In this document: one piece after another, positions 8,881 to 17,775 of the stretch
How positions within the stretch are numbered: position 1 is the first letter of the stretch
How the letters are laid out: each line of letters begins with the position of its first letter
Origin: Verrucomicrobiales bacterium
Lineage (GTDB): Bacteria; Verrucomicrobiota; Verrucomicrobiia; Verrucomicrobiales; DEV007
Direction: 5' to 3'
Assembly: GCA_028033615.1 (NCBI GenBank)
Contig: JAOFDG010000013.1
Coordinates: forward strand, 1 to 41,985
Length of the DNA: 41,985 nt
Notes under the pieces: model-generated
What the model was told of the DNA's origin: nothing
Database searches by the model: none
What the model saw: the letters and a program-made list of their open reading frames with translations, nothing else
Translations under genes and position numbers: made by a program

Positions 8881-8919
8881 AAAAATCGCATCAATAAAAG
8901 CATCAAAGCTTCGATTTTT
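8881..8919 (-). terminator. Possible terminator after the CPxxG-motif lipoprotein gene
   Basis: Arms AAAAATCG (8881-8888) and CGATTTTT (8912-8919) are perfect complements, with an inner AAGC/GCTT match. Read on the minus strand, the right arm ends in five T. This would act as an A/U-rich intrinsic terminator about 170 bases after the lipoprotein stop and before the gsp promoter. The stem is AT-rich and weak. Confidence 0.35.
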
Positions 8920-9013
8920 GCATTAATTAATAATCTTTGCGTAATCTTTTTAAAAAAGCACTACACAATTATCCTCTAATTACTGAGCTATTCATAAATA
9001 TAGACTTACAATT

Positions 9014-9032
9014 TAGAGTAAAATTCACTCTA
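9014..9032. repeat. 6-7-6 perfect inverted repeat
   Basis: TAGAGT (9014-9019) and ACTCTA (9027-9032) are perfect complements around a 7-base spacer, 58 bases beyond the stop codon of the lipoprotein gene on the minus strand. It could be a small 3' hairpin or a protein-binding site. No T-run follows it. Confidence 0.25.
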
Positions 9033-9090
9033 GGAACTGATAATTAGCCTCTTAAAAACCAAAGAAACTAATCACTATGAGTCTTAAGGA

Positions 9091-10095
9091 TTAATCCTCT
9101 ACTGGAGGCAATTTGAATAATTCTCCAGAAAAAGGACACCTTAAAACTGAACCTGATGCCTTACCCTGAACATCTATTAGCTGACCACCAAAAGGACTTA
9201 TAACATAACCCACTCTTTTTGACCACCTTGCAAATGGAACCGTAGGGTTATCACTCGTCCCAATTCCTTGCATTTTTTTATCAACTTTTCTTTCAAATAC
9301 TTTAAAATCGACGTTTTTTGATATAGATGCGATAGCCTCCTCAACAATGTTTCGTTGATCAGATTTTTCTGAGTTAGAATCTAAATTTATTGGAGGAATT
9401 ATGAAAATTTTACCCGTATATGGACAACGCGCCTTATCACCAGGCTTTAATCCAGTAATATCAACTATATAACTGCCTTTAGTGAAGGGGCTAAAAACTA
9501 AATTATCTTTGCCGGCAACGTTCTTAGCGACCTGCCCCTCTAGTACTTCCTTTTCAGCAAGCTCAATTTTCAATTCATCCTTGTTTGATTCCACATTATT
9601 TGGAATTTCCGCATTATCTACAGCTACTGCAGGAATTTCATCCTCTTTATTAAAAGTGAAATCTGCGTTGTTTGGGACTATAAATGGAAGTCCAGAATGG
9701 GGGCAAACTACTTCATCGCCTGGAGTGAATTTATTTACATCAACCAATTTGCCTTCTACGTGAGGGGAATACACCAAACCTGGAGCACCTAAAACAGACT
9801 CTGCAATTAGAGTGTTATCGATACCATTTTTTATAAATCCCGGGTCTAAATCCTCTTCCTTAACTGACCATAAAAAACCAGTTAAATACTCAGTGGGGCG
9901 AGCACTTGCCAAATCTCTATCTTTCAACCCAAATATACCAAATGGTAAGATTAATAACTGCCTAAAAAAGCCAATGTTTCCTTTTTGACTCATCGAAGCT
10001 TGCTTGGTCGATTTGCAAGAGACGAAATTTAAGGATAGTAAGGCAAAAGCCAAAACAGCAATAATTCTTCTCGAATTTGATCTAAATCTATTCAT
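9091..10095 (-). CDS. Predicted lipoprotein with three CPxxGxxFxxP motif repeats
   Basis: A 334-residue protein not recognised by name. It begins with a basic N-region and hydrophobic stretch ending in Cys27 (NFVSC), consistent with a lipoprotein signal although the lipobox is not perfect. The body carries three diverged copies of one unit of about 36 residues at 106-141, 198-235 and 295-331. Each copy reads roughly hVhSPhxxGxhhDhxx, then a G-containing turn, then CPxxGxxFxhP: CPHSGLPFIVP, CPYTGKIFIIPP and CPFSGELFKLPP. Each unit has a single Cys, so a zinc knuckle within one unit is unlikely. The spacers are acidic and variable. It lies 137 bases downstream of sufD on the same strand and may have its own promoter. 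Function is unknown; surface or periplasmic location is inferred. Confidence 0.7.
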   Translation of the reverse strand: MNRFRSNSRRIIAVLAFALLSLNFVSCKSTKQASMSQKGNIGFFRQLLILPFGIFGLKDRDLASARPTEYLTGFLWSVKEEDLDPGFIKNGIDNTLIAESVLGAPGLVYSPHVEGKLVDVNKFTPGDEVVCPHSGLPFIVPNNADFTFNKEDEIPAVAVDNAEIPNNVESNKDELKIELAEKEVLEGQVAKNVAGKDNLVFSPFTKGSYIVDITGLKPGDKARCPYTGKIFIIPPINLDSNSEKSDQRNIVEEAIASISKNVDFKVFERKVDKKMQGIGTSDNPTVPFARWSKRVGYVISPFGGQLIDVQGKASGSVLRCPFSGELFKLPPVED

Positions 10096-10108
10096 TTTCA
10101 GTATCTTA

Positions 10109-10123
10109 ACCTTATTTCAAGGT
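10109..10123. promoter_or_regulatory. 5-5-5 inverted repeat just upstream of the lipoprotein gene
   Basis: ACCTT (10109-10113) and AAGGT (10119-10123) form a perfect inverted repeat centred about 20 bases before the ATG at 10095 on the minus strand. It could be an operator or a leader hairpin controlling the lipoprotein gene. Short enough to be chance. Confidence 0.22.
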
Positions 10124-10232
10124 AATTGATTAACATGAAAGCAAGTCATATGCCACAGATAACTTAAAATTTAAGAAATACATAATATTTTGGAGATTTC
10201 CAGAATTTTTTTCTCTTATTAATAAATTTAAT

Positions 10233-11534
10233 TTATCTGAGTCCTATTTTTTTAAATCGTCTCTCAAGCTTACCCAAGACAACTTCTTCTAGCTGAGGAT
10301 TCTTTAGACGATCAACTGCATCCTTAACAAATCCAAAAGTAACCAACTGTCTGGAAACCGCCTCTTCAATGCCTCTAGACATTAAATAAAACAGTTCCTC
10401 TTCAGCAACCGGATTGGATGTCGAACCATGACTGCACTTAACCTGATCTGCCTTGATTTCTAAACCTGGTAATGAATTAGCTTCGCATTCATCACTCATT
10501 AATAAATTACGGCAAGTTTGATAAGCGTCAGTGAAGTGAGCTTCATTCTCAACTTTAATCATTCCCGCAAATGTGGTTTTAGATTTGTCATAAAGTGCAT
10601 TCTTATATAACAGATCACTTGAAGTGTTGGCGTGCTCGTGAAGCTGCATAGTACGCATATCAAATTCTTGATTGTTTTCTGGAACATTCACCGAAATCAT
10701 TTCGCTATGAGCCTTTTCACCTAAAAGTCTACTGACAGATTCTTGCCTCAGCCAATCGCATCCTAGATTTAGAGAAAAATTTTTGATATTAGAATTTGAG
10801 TGAGCCGAGACATTAGAAATATGAAAAGAGTGCGCTTTTTCACTCAAATTTTGAGTTCTGACATATGTCAATTCAGAATCTTCTTCTGCGATAAGATCTG
10901 AGACTCCACAAGTTAATCCAAATTCATCATCCGAAGATGCCAGATACTCGGCAACTGTCACACTAGAACCCGCAGCGGTAACAATGAGGGTGTAAGGAAA
11001 AATCACAGCATCTTCCCCAGAAACCCAATGGAAAACTTCTAAGGGGCTTTTCAGAACTAGGCCTTCAGGAACATAAATAAAATAACCCTCCCTCTGCCGA
11101 GCTTGATGTAAATTAAATAACTTTTCCGACCCAAGCTTAGGGTCTTCTTTCATAAAGTAATTTTTGAGTAAATCAGCATCCTCAGCCAATGCTCTCGAAA
11201 GAGGCTTAAAGATCAAACCTTTGCTCAATAATTCATCGTCTAGGTTTGACTGAAAGAGAAGTTTATCATTATTGAAAACCAATCTGTCGTTGCCATTATT
11301 CAAGGAAATGGAATTTGAAACATACTTATTGTAATCAAAATTAACTATCTGTTCAGAATCACGGACATTTTCGTATGATAGCTTTTTGAGGTTTGCAAAC
11401 CTCCAATCTTCGTCTTTGCGACTTGGCCATGGGGATTCTAGAAATTTTTGCCAAGCTAATTGTCTTGAATCTATATACCATTTTGGTGAATCTTCATTCA
11501 CAGGGTTTGGCAAATCTGATAATGATAATGACAC
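10233..11534 (-). CDS. sufD: Fe-S cluster assembly scaffold subunit SufD
   Basis: A 433-residue SufB/SufD-family protein of usual SufD length. The C-terminal right-handed beta-helix core ends with the conserved phrase VKCSHGSTSNP, containing the His that matches the catalytic/ligand His360 of E. coli SufD, followed by EEELFYLMSRGI. SufD joins SufB and the ATPase SufC in the SufBC2D scaffold that builds iron-sulfur clusters in the cytoplasm. The start is GTG (MSLSLSDLPNP), 41 bases after sufB, without an obvious Shine-Dalgarno sequence. It is the last suf gene of this operon; no sufS, sufE or sufU follows. Confidence 0.93.
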   Translation of the reverse strand: MSLSLSDLPNPVNEDSPKWYIDSRQLAWQKFLESPWPSRKDEDWRFANLKKLSYENVRDSEQIVNFDYNKYVSNSISLNNGNDRLVFNNDKLLFQSNLDDELLSKGLIFKPLSRALAEDADLLKNYFMKEDPKLGSEKLFNLHQARQREGYFIYVPEGLVLKSPLEVFHWVSGEDAVIFPYTLIVTAAGSSVTVAEYLASSDDEFGLTCGVSDLIAEEDSELTYVRTQNLSEKAHSFHISNVSAHSNSNIKNFSLNLGCDWLRQESVSRLLGEKAHSEMISVNVPENNQEFDMRTMQLHEHANTSSDLLYKNALYDKSKTTFAGMIKVENEAHFTDAYQTCRNLLMSDECEANSLPGLEIKADQVKCSHGSTSNPVAEEELFYLMSRGIEEAVSRQLVTFGFVKDAVDRLKNPQLEEVVLGKLERRFKKIGLR

Positions 11535-11575
11535 AGTCTTTGTTCTATAAAAATTGAATTAGTATGAAAATTCAA

Positions 11576-12994
11576 TTACCCGACTGACCCTTCCATCTCG
11601 AGATCAATTAACCTTTTAAGTTCAACTGAATATTCCATCGGAAATTCGCGTACTAGATCATTCACAAACCCATTAACGCTCAAACTCATCGCCTCCGCTT
11701 CACTCAGGCCTCTTTGCTTCATATAAAAAATTTGCTCCTCACTTACCTGACTTACGCTAGCTTCGTGCTGAGTCGAATGTTGGTTACCTCTAACTGTTAC
11801 CGCAGGATATGTATCTGTTCTGCTTTTAGAATTAATCAGTAATGCGTCACATTCAGTATTATTCTTACAACCCTTAAGATGCTTTGGAATATGAACATGG
11901 CCACGGTAAGTGGATCTACCCTCACCAACGCTGATAGACTTAGAAACAACGTTCGATGATGTATTATCAGCAGCGTGAATCATTTTAGCACCAGTGTCTT
12001 GATGCTGACCATCATTAGCCAAAGCAATAGATATAACTTCACCACGAGCTCCCTCGCCTTTCATAATAACTCCAGGATACTTCATTGTTAAACGGCTGCC
12101 GATATTACAGTCAATCCATCGGACTTCTGCTCCTTCATGTGCAAGACCTCGTTTAGTTACTAAATTAAAAACATTAGCGCTCCAATTTTGAACAGTAATA
12201 TATTGAATTTTTGCATTTTTCATTGCTACCAATTCAACCACTGCGCTGTGAAGCGTATTCGTTTCAAACTTTGGAGCCGTGCAACCTTCCATGTAGGTGA
12301 GCTCGGCGCCTTCATCGACAATGATTAAGGTTCTTTCAAATTGACCAAACTGTTCAGCATTTATTCTAAAGTAAGCCTGTAAAGGATGTTTTACTTTAAC
12401 TCCAGGTGGCACATATATAAAGCTGCCTCCAGAAAAAACAGCTGAGTTAAGAGCTGAAAATTTATTATCTCCAGTTGGAATTACTTTACCAAACCATTTC
12501 TTAAAAATATCTGCATGCTCAGCCAAACCTTCAGAGCTATTAACAAAAATAACACCTTGCTCAGAAACTGCATCTTTAACATTTGAGTACGCAGCCTCGC
12601 TATCAAATTGAGCTTCAACCCCAGCCAAGAATTTACGCTCTTTTTCTGGTATACCGAGGCGCTCAAAAGTTTCTTTCATTTCATCTGGAACATCTTCCCA
12701 GCTCCTCTTCGGGGCCTCTCCTGCAGAGAGGTAATATCTAATTTCATCAAAGTTTATAGAATTCAGATCTTTGCTAGCCCAATGGGTTGGCATCTCTTTC
12801 TTGTTAAAAACTTTTAATGCCCTTTGTCTGAATTCCCTGATCCACTGATCCTCTTTCTTAACGTTGGAAATGAAATCGATAGTTTCTTCGTCTAACCCCC
12901 TACCTGCATCATGCTTATAATCGACATCAAAATGAAAATTAGACTCTTCTCTATCAATTTCGATGCTCTTATCTGTTTTCGTCTCTGTTTTCAT
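11576..12994 (-). CDS. sufB: Fe-S cluster assembly scaffold subunit SufB
   Basis: The protein is a SufB of 472 residues from ATG at 12994. It has the family end [19 protein letters not shown] and the Cys in NNTECDALL that matches the cluster-building Cys405 of E. coli SufB. SufB accepts sulfur and assembles the nascent cluster with SufC and SufD. An in-frame TTG at 13039 would add 15 residues and overlap the end of sufC by 34 bases; an AAAAAGG precedes that TTG, so the longer form cannot be dismissed. I chose ATG because it lies 11 bases after the sufC stop and avoids the overlap. Confidence 0.93.
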   Translation of the reverse strand: MKTETKTDKSIEIDREESNFHFDVDYKHDAGRGLDEETIDFISNVKKEDQWIREFRQRALKVFNKKEMPTHWASKDLNSINFDEIRYYLSAGEAPKRSWEDVPDEMKETFERLGIPEKERKFLAGVEAQFDSEAAYSNVKDAVSEQGVIFVNSSEGLAEHADIFKKWFGKVIPTGDNKFSALNSAVFSGGSFIYVPPGVKVKHPLQAYFRINAEQFGQFERTLIIVDEGAELTYMEGCTAPKFETNTLHSAVVELVAMKNAKIQYITVQNWSANVFNLVTKRGLAHEGAEVRWIDCNIGSRLTMKYPGVIMKGEGARGEVISIALANDGQHQDTGAKMIHAADNTSSNVVSKSISVGEGRSTYRGHVHIPKHLKGCKNNTECDALLINSKSRTDTYPAVTVRGNQHSTQHEASVSQVSEEQIFYMKQRGLSEAEAMSLSVNGFVNDLVREFPMEYSVELKRLIDLEMEGSVG

Positions 12995-13005
12995 ATATCC
13001 GAAAT

Positions 13006-13764
13006 TTAACTTTTCACCAAATTCTCTTCTTTTAGCCAATCATAGCCTTTTTCTTCGAGCTCTAACGCAAGATCTTTTGATCCACTACGAATAATCTGAC
13101 CGTCATTAAGCACATGTACATGATCGGGTACTATATAATCGAGAAGGCGTTGGTAGTGAGTGATTACAAGAAATCCACGATCTTGTGATCTCATGGCATT
13201 AACTCCCTCTGCCACTATTTTTAGTGCATCGATGTCTAATCCACTATCAGTCTCATCAAGAACAGCATAAGCTGGCTCTAACATCATCATTTGAAGAACT
13301 TCGTTTCTTTTCTTTTCACCTCCAGAAAAACCCTCATTCACAGACCTACCTGTGAATTTCCTATCCATACCTAATTGATCCATCTTATCATAAATTTCTT
13401 TATAAAAAGCGACAGCATCTATTTCTTCACCTTCTGGTAATCTTGCCTGCCTGGCGGCTCTAAGAAAATTTGCATTACTCACTCCAGGAATTTCAGCAGG
13501 ATACTGAAAAGCAAGAAATAATCCTGCTTTAGAACGTTCATCAACCTCCATTTCAAGAAGACTTTTACCATTCAAGAGGACATCGCCTCCCGTAACTTCG
13601 TAGTCTTCATGACCAGCCATAACCTTCGCTAACGTGCTCTTGCCAGATCCATTAGGTCCCATAATTGCATGGACCTCACCTTGAGGAACATTCAGGTTTA
13701 ATCCTTTAAGTATTTCAGTTCCATTGATATTCGCGTGAAGGTTTACTATTTCAAGGCTAGACAT
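13006..13764 (-). CDS. sufC: Fe-S assembly ATPase SufC
   Basis: A 252-residue ABC-type ATPase of usual SufC length. Walker A is GPNGSGKST (about 36-44), the signature is [11 protein letters not shown], Walker B runs into [10 protein letters not shown], and the switch His lies in [12 protein letters not shown]. The signature [10 protein letters not shown] and the ETDSGLD D-loop are specific to SufC rather than to transporters. It drives the conformational change of the SufBC2D complex. It lies 23 bases after the Fur-family gene and just before sufB, so the three are very likely co-transcribed. Confidence 0.96.
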   Translation of the reverse strand: MSSLEIVNLHANINGTEILKGLNLNVPQGEVHAIMGPNGSGKSTLAKVMAGHEDYEVTGGDVLLNGKSLLEMEVDERSKAGLFLAFQYPAEIPGVSNANFLRAARQARLPEGEEIDAVAFYKEIYDKMDQLGMDRKFTGRSVNEGFSGGEKKRNEVLQMMMLEPAYAVLDETDSGLDIDALKIVAEGVNAMRSQDRGFLVITHYQRLLDYIVPDHVHVLNDGQIIRSGSKDLALELEEKGYDWLKEENLVKS

Positions 13765-13787
13765 TATGTGAATGATTCTAAGACTGA

Positions 13788-14240
13788 TTAATTTAATTGT
13801 TTTTTAGTTTTTATTGAAAGTGCGCATTCAGGACATAAACCCCTAACTACAACTTCAAACTTCTCGACTTTTGCACCACGCGGTAATTTGAGAGAATTCG
13901 AGGGTTTTGCACCATCCTTCAAACTGATATCCTCTACAGAAGCACAATTTTCACAGTGAAAATGAGCATGAGGTTCCAAATTTCCACAGTATCTAGAAGG
14001 CTCTCTATCAACATTAACTTGCCTAACCACACCCACCCCAACTAATGCATCTAAACAATTGTATACAGTAGCCAATGAAATGGAATCCATCTTGTTCTTT
14101 ACTCTCATAAAGACCTCGGTAGCAGTTGGATGATCCTTACTATTCATCAAAACCTCGTAAACAAAACGCCTTTGAGGTGTCATTCTATGACCTTCTCCAA
14201 GATTAAATTGTTTAATATTTCCAGTACTGTTTTGTGACAT
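13788..14240 (-). CDS. Fur-family metal-responsive repressor leading the suf operon
   Basis: A 150-residue Fur/PerR/Zur-family protein: winged helix at about 20-78 (recognition helix around [12 protein letters not shown]) and a dimerisation domain with two CxxC pairs, Cys96/Cys99 and Cys136/Cys139, the structural zinc site. From memory of Bacillus subtilis PerR, the numbering of that site and of His37, His91, His93 and Asp104 is matched exactly. The regulatory Asp85 of PerR is Cys85 here (RYCGN). A Cys at this place, followed by His-x-His, is seen in the regulatory site of Zur-type zinc sensors. It is first in the suf operon, which suggests iron, peroxide or metal control of Fe-S assembly. 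Which metal it senses cannot be settled from sequence. Confidence 0.9.
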   Translation of the reverse strand: MSQNSTGNIKQFNLGEGHRMTPQRRFVYEVLMNSKDHPTATEVFMRVKNKMDSISLATVYNCLDALVGVGVVRQVNVDREPSRYCGNLEPHAHFHCENCASVEDISLKDGAKPSNSLKLPRGAKVEKFEVVVRGLCPECALSIKTKKQLN

Positions 14241-14257
14241 GTCCTGATGACAGGTAG

Positions 14258-14279
14258 CTTGATGCTTATTTTTATCAAG
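14258..14279. promoter_or_regulatory. 6-10-6 inverted repeat upstream of the Fur-family gene
   Basis: CTTGAT (14258-14263) and ATCAAG (14274-14279) form a perfect inverted repeat whose near end is 18 bases upstream of the regulator's start codon. Fur-family repressors often control themselves from such a site. The spacing differs from the classic 7-1-7 Fur box seen at 38271-38295, so a different operator class is possible. Confidence 0.4.
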
Positions 14280-14315
14280 AACTATTCTAAATAATAATTA
14301 AATTAACGCTGATCG

Positions 14316-14344
14316 TTCGACTCTGGATTCAAATACATTATATT
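14316..14344 (+). promoter_or_regulatory. Candidate proC promoter giving a leaderless transcript
   Basis: A -35-like TTCGAC (14316-14321), a 17-base spacer and a -10-like TATATT (14339-14344) precede the proC ATG at 14351 by only 6 bases. A start point 6-8 bases after the -10 would fall on or next to the ATG. No Shine-Dalgarno sequence lies between. The promoter match is moderate. Confidence 0.4.
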
Positions 14345-14350
14345 ACTATT

Positions 14351-15148
14351 ATGAGATTAGGTGTCATAGGATGCGGCAAAATGGGATCAGCTCTTATAAA
14401 AGGGGCAGTTATTAAAGGTGCTATTCAAGGTGATGAAGTGATGGTATTTGATACCTTTCGAGAATCTGCTGAAGTCCTTTCAAAGCAGGTCGGCGCCCAA
14501 ATTGCTAATAGCAGCAATAATTTAGTCAGAAATTCTGAAGCTGTTCTTCTATGTGTTAAACCACAAGATATCATCTCTCTCACTAGCTCTCTGGACCGAG
14601 ATCGAGATGGAATCCTATTCATTTCAATTGCAGCAGGGGTTAAGATTCATGATCTTGAAAAGTCCTTACTAAAAGAAGATAGAGTCATTCGAGTTATGCC
14701 CAACACGCCTGCAATGATCGGTAAAGGCGCTTCAGCCCAATCGAGAGGTATTAACGCAACTGAATCTGATACTCAATTTGTAGCTAACTTACTTAACGCA
14801 GTAGGCGTTACATTAGAGGTACCTGAAAAACAACTTGATGCAGTGACTGGATTAAGTGGGAGTGGCCCAGCGTATATCTACACTGTCATAGAAGCAATGG
14901 CAGACGGCGGCGTGCTTGTTGGGCTTCCAAAAGACCAAGCATTAATGCTTGCAGCACAAACAGTCTCAGGTGCAGCCGAGATGATTATTAATTCCAAAGA
15001 ACACCCTGCAAAATTACGTGATCAAGTCTCTAGCCCAGGAGGAACAACCATAGCCGGTCTAGCAGCTCTAGAATCAGGAAAATTGAGATCCACTCTTATA
15101 GAAGCTGTACAAGCTGCAACCAAAAGATCCCAAGAACTTGGAAATTAA
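14351..15148 (+). CDS. proC: Pyrroline-5-carboxylate reductase
   Basis: A 265-residue enzyme of the usual ProC length. It opens with the Rossmann motif GVIGCGKMGSALIKG and has CVKPQD, RVMPNTPAMIGKG, the GLSGSGPAYIY loop and the end motif DQVSSPGGTTIAGL, all characteristic of P5C reductase. It reduces 1-pyrroline-5-carboxylate to L-proline with NAD(P)H in the last step of proline synthesis. It stands alone on the plus strand, divergent from the Fur-suf operon across 110 bases and convergent with the amidohydrolase gene 5 bases beyond its stop. Confidence 0.97.
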   Translation: MRLGVIGCGKMGSALIKGAVIKGAIQGDEVMVFDTFRESAEVLSKQVGAQIANSSNNLVRNSEAVLLCVKPQDIISLTSSLDRDRDGILFISIAAGVKIHDLEKSLLKEDRVIRVMPNTPAMIGKGASAQSRGINATESDTQFVANLLNAVGVTLEVPEKQLDAVTGLSGSGPAYIYTVIEAMADGGVLVGLPKDQALMLAAQTVSGAAEMIINSKEHPAKLRDQVSSPGGTTIAGLAALESGKLRSTLIEAVQAATKRSQELGN

Positions 15149-15153
15149 GCAAC

Positions 15154-16068
15154 CTAGCCCTCAGTGATTAGGGGCACGGAAGATTTGGTATATGTTTCAT
15201 TAAAACCATAAAGGCGGGCAGCATTTCCTCCTAAAAAAGAGCCCTTATCTTTTTCTCTAATCGAAGGTTCATTCTTAATAAATTCAAGGCTCTGACGGTA
15301 TGTAAAGTCTACCATTGTTCTAGGCCAATCCGAACCCCACATCAATTTGTTATAGCCTACTTTATCTGCTGCTCTTTTAATAACTTCAAGGGCACCTTGA
15401 AAAGGATAACCTTCCGACCTGTAAAGCCAAATAATACCTCCACATTCAATGTAAACGTTATCGTATTTACACAAGTTAAGTTGACCAGGCCAACCTTTTC
15501 GGTTTGGCATCCCAAAATGTCCTATTGCAACTTTTAGGGAAGGAAACCTCTTCATAATAATTTCAAATTCAGGAACTTGAATTTCACCTTCAGAGAAATC
15601 TACTGCTAGGACATGCCCTTGATGATCCATTCTTTCCCAAATAGGAAATAATAAAGGGTCATCCAAATGAACTTTACCTAAGAGATGACCACCGCATACC
15701 TTTAACCCTCTAAAACCTTGATTCAAAAGATGGTCAACCTCAGAAACAATGTTATTAAGATTAAAAAAGTTTGGGAGCCCATGCATGAAAAATCGATCAC
15801 CATGTTCAGCTAAAACTGATAATAAATAATCATTCTGAGGCCCATCCATATATTCCTGTACAACAACTCCAGCCTCGACCCCACAAGCATCAAATTCTCC
15901 TATAACATGCTCCGCCAAAGCCTTGCAATCTGACAATACAGCAGGCATACCAAGAATTTTTTTTCCACCAATACTAATCATCCCCGAACCTAATGGTCGA
16001 ACCAGAGACTCTCCATTGATAGCACCACGCACACGATTCCAAATGTGCATATGTGCATCAATAATCAT
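15154..16068 (-). CDS. Amidohydrolase-2 family metal-dependent hydrolase
   Basis: A 304-residue TIM-barrel protein of the amidohydrolase 2 (PF04909) type. It starts with the metal motif IDAHMHIW, has the mid-barrel GLKVCGGHLLG and AIGHFGMPN, and ends with MWGSDWPR, the Asp that completes the active site. Members hydrolyse or decarboxylate small carboxylic compounds such as lactones and 2-pyrones. The substrate cannot be named. It is a single gene on the minus strand with 158 bases separating it from metY; that gap shows no clear signal. Confidence 0.85.
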   Translation of the reverse strand: MIIDAHMHIWNRVRGAINGESLVRPLGSGMISIGGKKILGMPAVLSDCKALAEHVIGEFDACGVEAGVVVQEYMDGPQNDYLLSVLAEHGDRFFMHGLPNFFNLNNIVSEVDHLLNQGFRGLKVCGGHLLGKVHLDDPLLFPIWERMDHQGHVLAVDFSEGEIQVPEFEIIMKRFPSLKVAIGHFGMPNRKGWPGQLNLCKYDNVYIECGGIIWLYRSEGYPFQGALEVIKRAADKVGYNKLMWGSDWPRTMVDFTYRQSLEFIKNEPSIREKDKGSFLGGNAARLYGFNETYTKSSVPLITEG

Positions 16069-16226
16069 AAGTGGAAATTGAAAACTAGATCTAATTATCG
16101 AACATTAAAATACAATTACGAATCCATCAAAGGCAAGACCACTAACTTAAATCCAAATCAAAGCTTATTACAGAAATACAATCTAATAATATTCAATTAT
16201 ACGAATGATTAAAGTTGAGAATAATC

Positions 16227-17516
16227 TTAGGAAGTCGCTACTGCTAAAGCTTTATCAAGATCTCCTATGATGTCATCGATATGCTCTATACCTACAGACA
16301 ACCTAATTAACTCAGGAGTAATGCCACCGGCTGCTTGTTGTTCCTCGTTCAACTGAGAATGAGTAGTGGTTGCAGGATGAATAGCAAGACTTTTTGCATC
16401 ACCAACATTTGCAAGATGAGAGAAGAGCTCACAACTCTCGATGAATTTTTGACCAGCAGCAGCACCTCCTTTAATGCCAAACACAACCATGGAACCGCCC
16501 TTCCCCTTTAAATACTTATTGTTCTTATCAAATTCAGGGTCAGATTCTAGACCAGGGAATCTCACCCATTCGACAGAATCATGTGCAGACAAATGTTCGG
16601 CGACTAACTTAGAATTACTACAATGACGCTCCATTCTTAATGGCAACGTTTCTATACCTTGTAAGAACAACCAAGAGTTATCAGGTGAAATACAAGCGCC
16701 AAGATTTCTTAGAGGAACTGTTCTCATTCTAAGAATGTATGCTAGAGGGGCTAACATATCAGGCAAATCATGCCCCCATCTAAGACCATGATATGATGTA
16801 TCAGGTTCATCGAATAATGGATGTTTACCAGCGGACCAATCAAAACGCCCACTATCAACAACTATACCTCCAATTCCTGCTCCATGACCACCAAACCATT
16901 TTGTGAGAGAGTGAACAACGATATCAGCTCCATGAGCTAAAGGATTTGTTAAGTAAGGAGTTGAAAAAGTTGAATCAACTATAAGTGGAACTCCGCACTC
17001 TTTTGCGTGCCCAGATATGGCTTCTAGGTCTGCAATTTCAAGGGCCGGATTTGAAACGCTCTCGGTAAAGAAAGCACGAGTTTTGTCATCTGCGGCGGCA
17101 GCAAAATTTGCTGGATCTTGAGAATCAACGAAGCGCACTTCAATTCCCAGCGCAGGAAGAATATCATTAAATTGTGTGTAAGATCCGCCATAAAGGTTTC
17201 TTGCAGACACTATATTATCTCCAGCAGAGGCTAAGTTAATAATAGAGTAAAAGACTCCGCTTGTTCCTGAGGCCAATCCCAGACCCGCCATTTCATGGGC
17301 ACCCTCTAATAAAGCAACTCTCTTTTCTAGGACGTCTGTAGTCGGATTCATTAGGCGGGTGTAAATATTCCCCAACTCCTTTAGAGCAAATAAATTTGCA
17401 GCATGTTCTGTTGAATCAAAAACAAATGAAGAAGTTCTGTGAATCGAAACTGCGCGGGCTTTAGTTGTCGGATCAGGAGTATGTCCACCGTGGAGGCAAA
17501 GAGTGTCAATTTTCAT
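16227..17516 (-). CDS. metY: O-acetylhomoserine (thiol)-lyase
   Basis: A 429-residue PLP enzyme of the Cys/Met metabolism family. The start MKIDTLCLHGGHTPDP, the phrase IYTRLMNPTTDVLEKRVALLEG, the PLP lysine in VHSLTKWFGGHG and the late HPATTTHSQLNEEQQ are typical of MetY, and the length (about 425-435) fits MetY better than MetB or MetZ (about 380-400). It makes homocysteine from O-acetylhomoserine and sulfide, giving direct sulfhydrylation for methionine synthesis. No adjacent metX is present. I looked for a SAM-type riboswitch in the 259-base divergent upstream region and did not recognise one. Confidence 0.93.
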   Translation of the reverse strand: MKIDTLCLHGGHTPDPTTKARAVSIHRTSSFVFDSTEHAANLFALKELGNIYTRLMNPTTDVLEKRVALLEGAHEMAGLGLASGTSGVFYSIINLASAGDNIVSARNLYGGSYTQFNDILPALGIEVRFVDSQDPANFAAAADDKTRAFFTESVSNPALEIADLEAISGHAKECGVPLIVDSTFSTPYLTNPLAHGADIVVHSLTKWFGGHGAGIGGIVVDSGRFDWSAGKHPLFDEPDTSYHGLRWGHDLPDMLAPLAYILRMRTVPLRNLGACISPDNSWLFLQGIETLPLRMERHCSNSKLVAEHLSAHDSVEWVRFPGLESDPEFDKNNKYLKGKGGSMVVFGIKGGAAAGQKFIESCELFSHLANVGDAKSLAIHPATTTHSQLNEEQQAAGGITPELIRLSVGIEHIDDIIGDLDKALAVATS

Positions 17517-17664
17517 GGACGCGATGGATAATATAAAAAACTAACAATTACAAGCTTAAGTGATCGCCTAATTATATGATTTTGTTATGGATATCCTAAT
17601 ATTTGAGTATAACTAGACAATCTAAGACAATTATTAAAGCGCCATCGAAGTTTAATCTTATAAA

Positions 17665-17772
17665 ATGAACATTTTAAGATCTATTATTGATGAACAAAAA
17701 AAATCGATGATATTATTATTACAGATTTATAATAAATCTCAAAACTCTGATTTAATTAATAGAATAATTTAA
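17665..17772 (+). CDS. Possible 35-codon small ORF ahead of the Spy-like gene
   Basis: An ATG at 17665 opens a frame of 35 residues, beginning MNILRSIIDEQKKSMILLLQ, that ends with TAA at 17770-17772, three bases before the ATG of the next gene. The spacing would suit translational coupling or a leader peptide. Against it, there is no Shine-Dalgarno sequence, the region is very AT-rich, and no family is recognised. It could be chance. Confidence 0.25.
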   Translation: MNILRSIIDEQKKSMILLLQIYNKSQNSDLINRII

Positions 17773-17775
17773 GAA

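Larger units (their letters stand above)
8771..9090. other. 320-base gene-free region upstream of the secretion operon
   Basis: No convincing coding frame is seen here on either strand. The region holds the presumed promoter of the gsp operon on its left side (minus strand) and the 3' end of the upstream lipoprotein transcript on its right side. It contains three inverted repeats listed separately (8815-8827, 8881-8919, 9014-9032) and a run of seven G at 8854-8860. No well-matched -35/-10 pair could be assigned. Confidence 0.6.

Noticed and set aside
17517-17664. Possible SAM riboswitch upstream of metY
   Set aside because: I looked for a conserved multi-helix core and a terminator or Shine-Dalgarno switch and found neither, only short AT-rich repeats.
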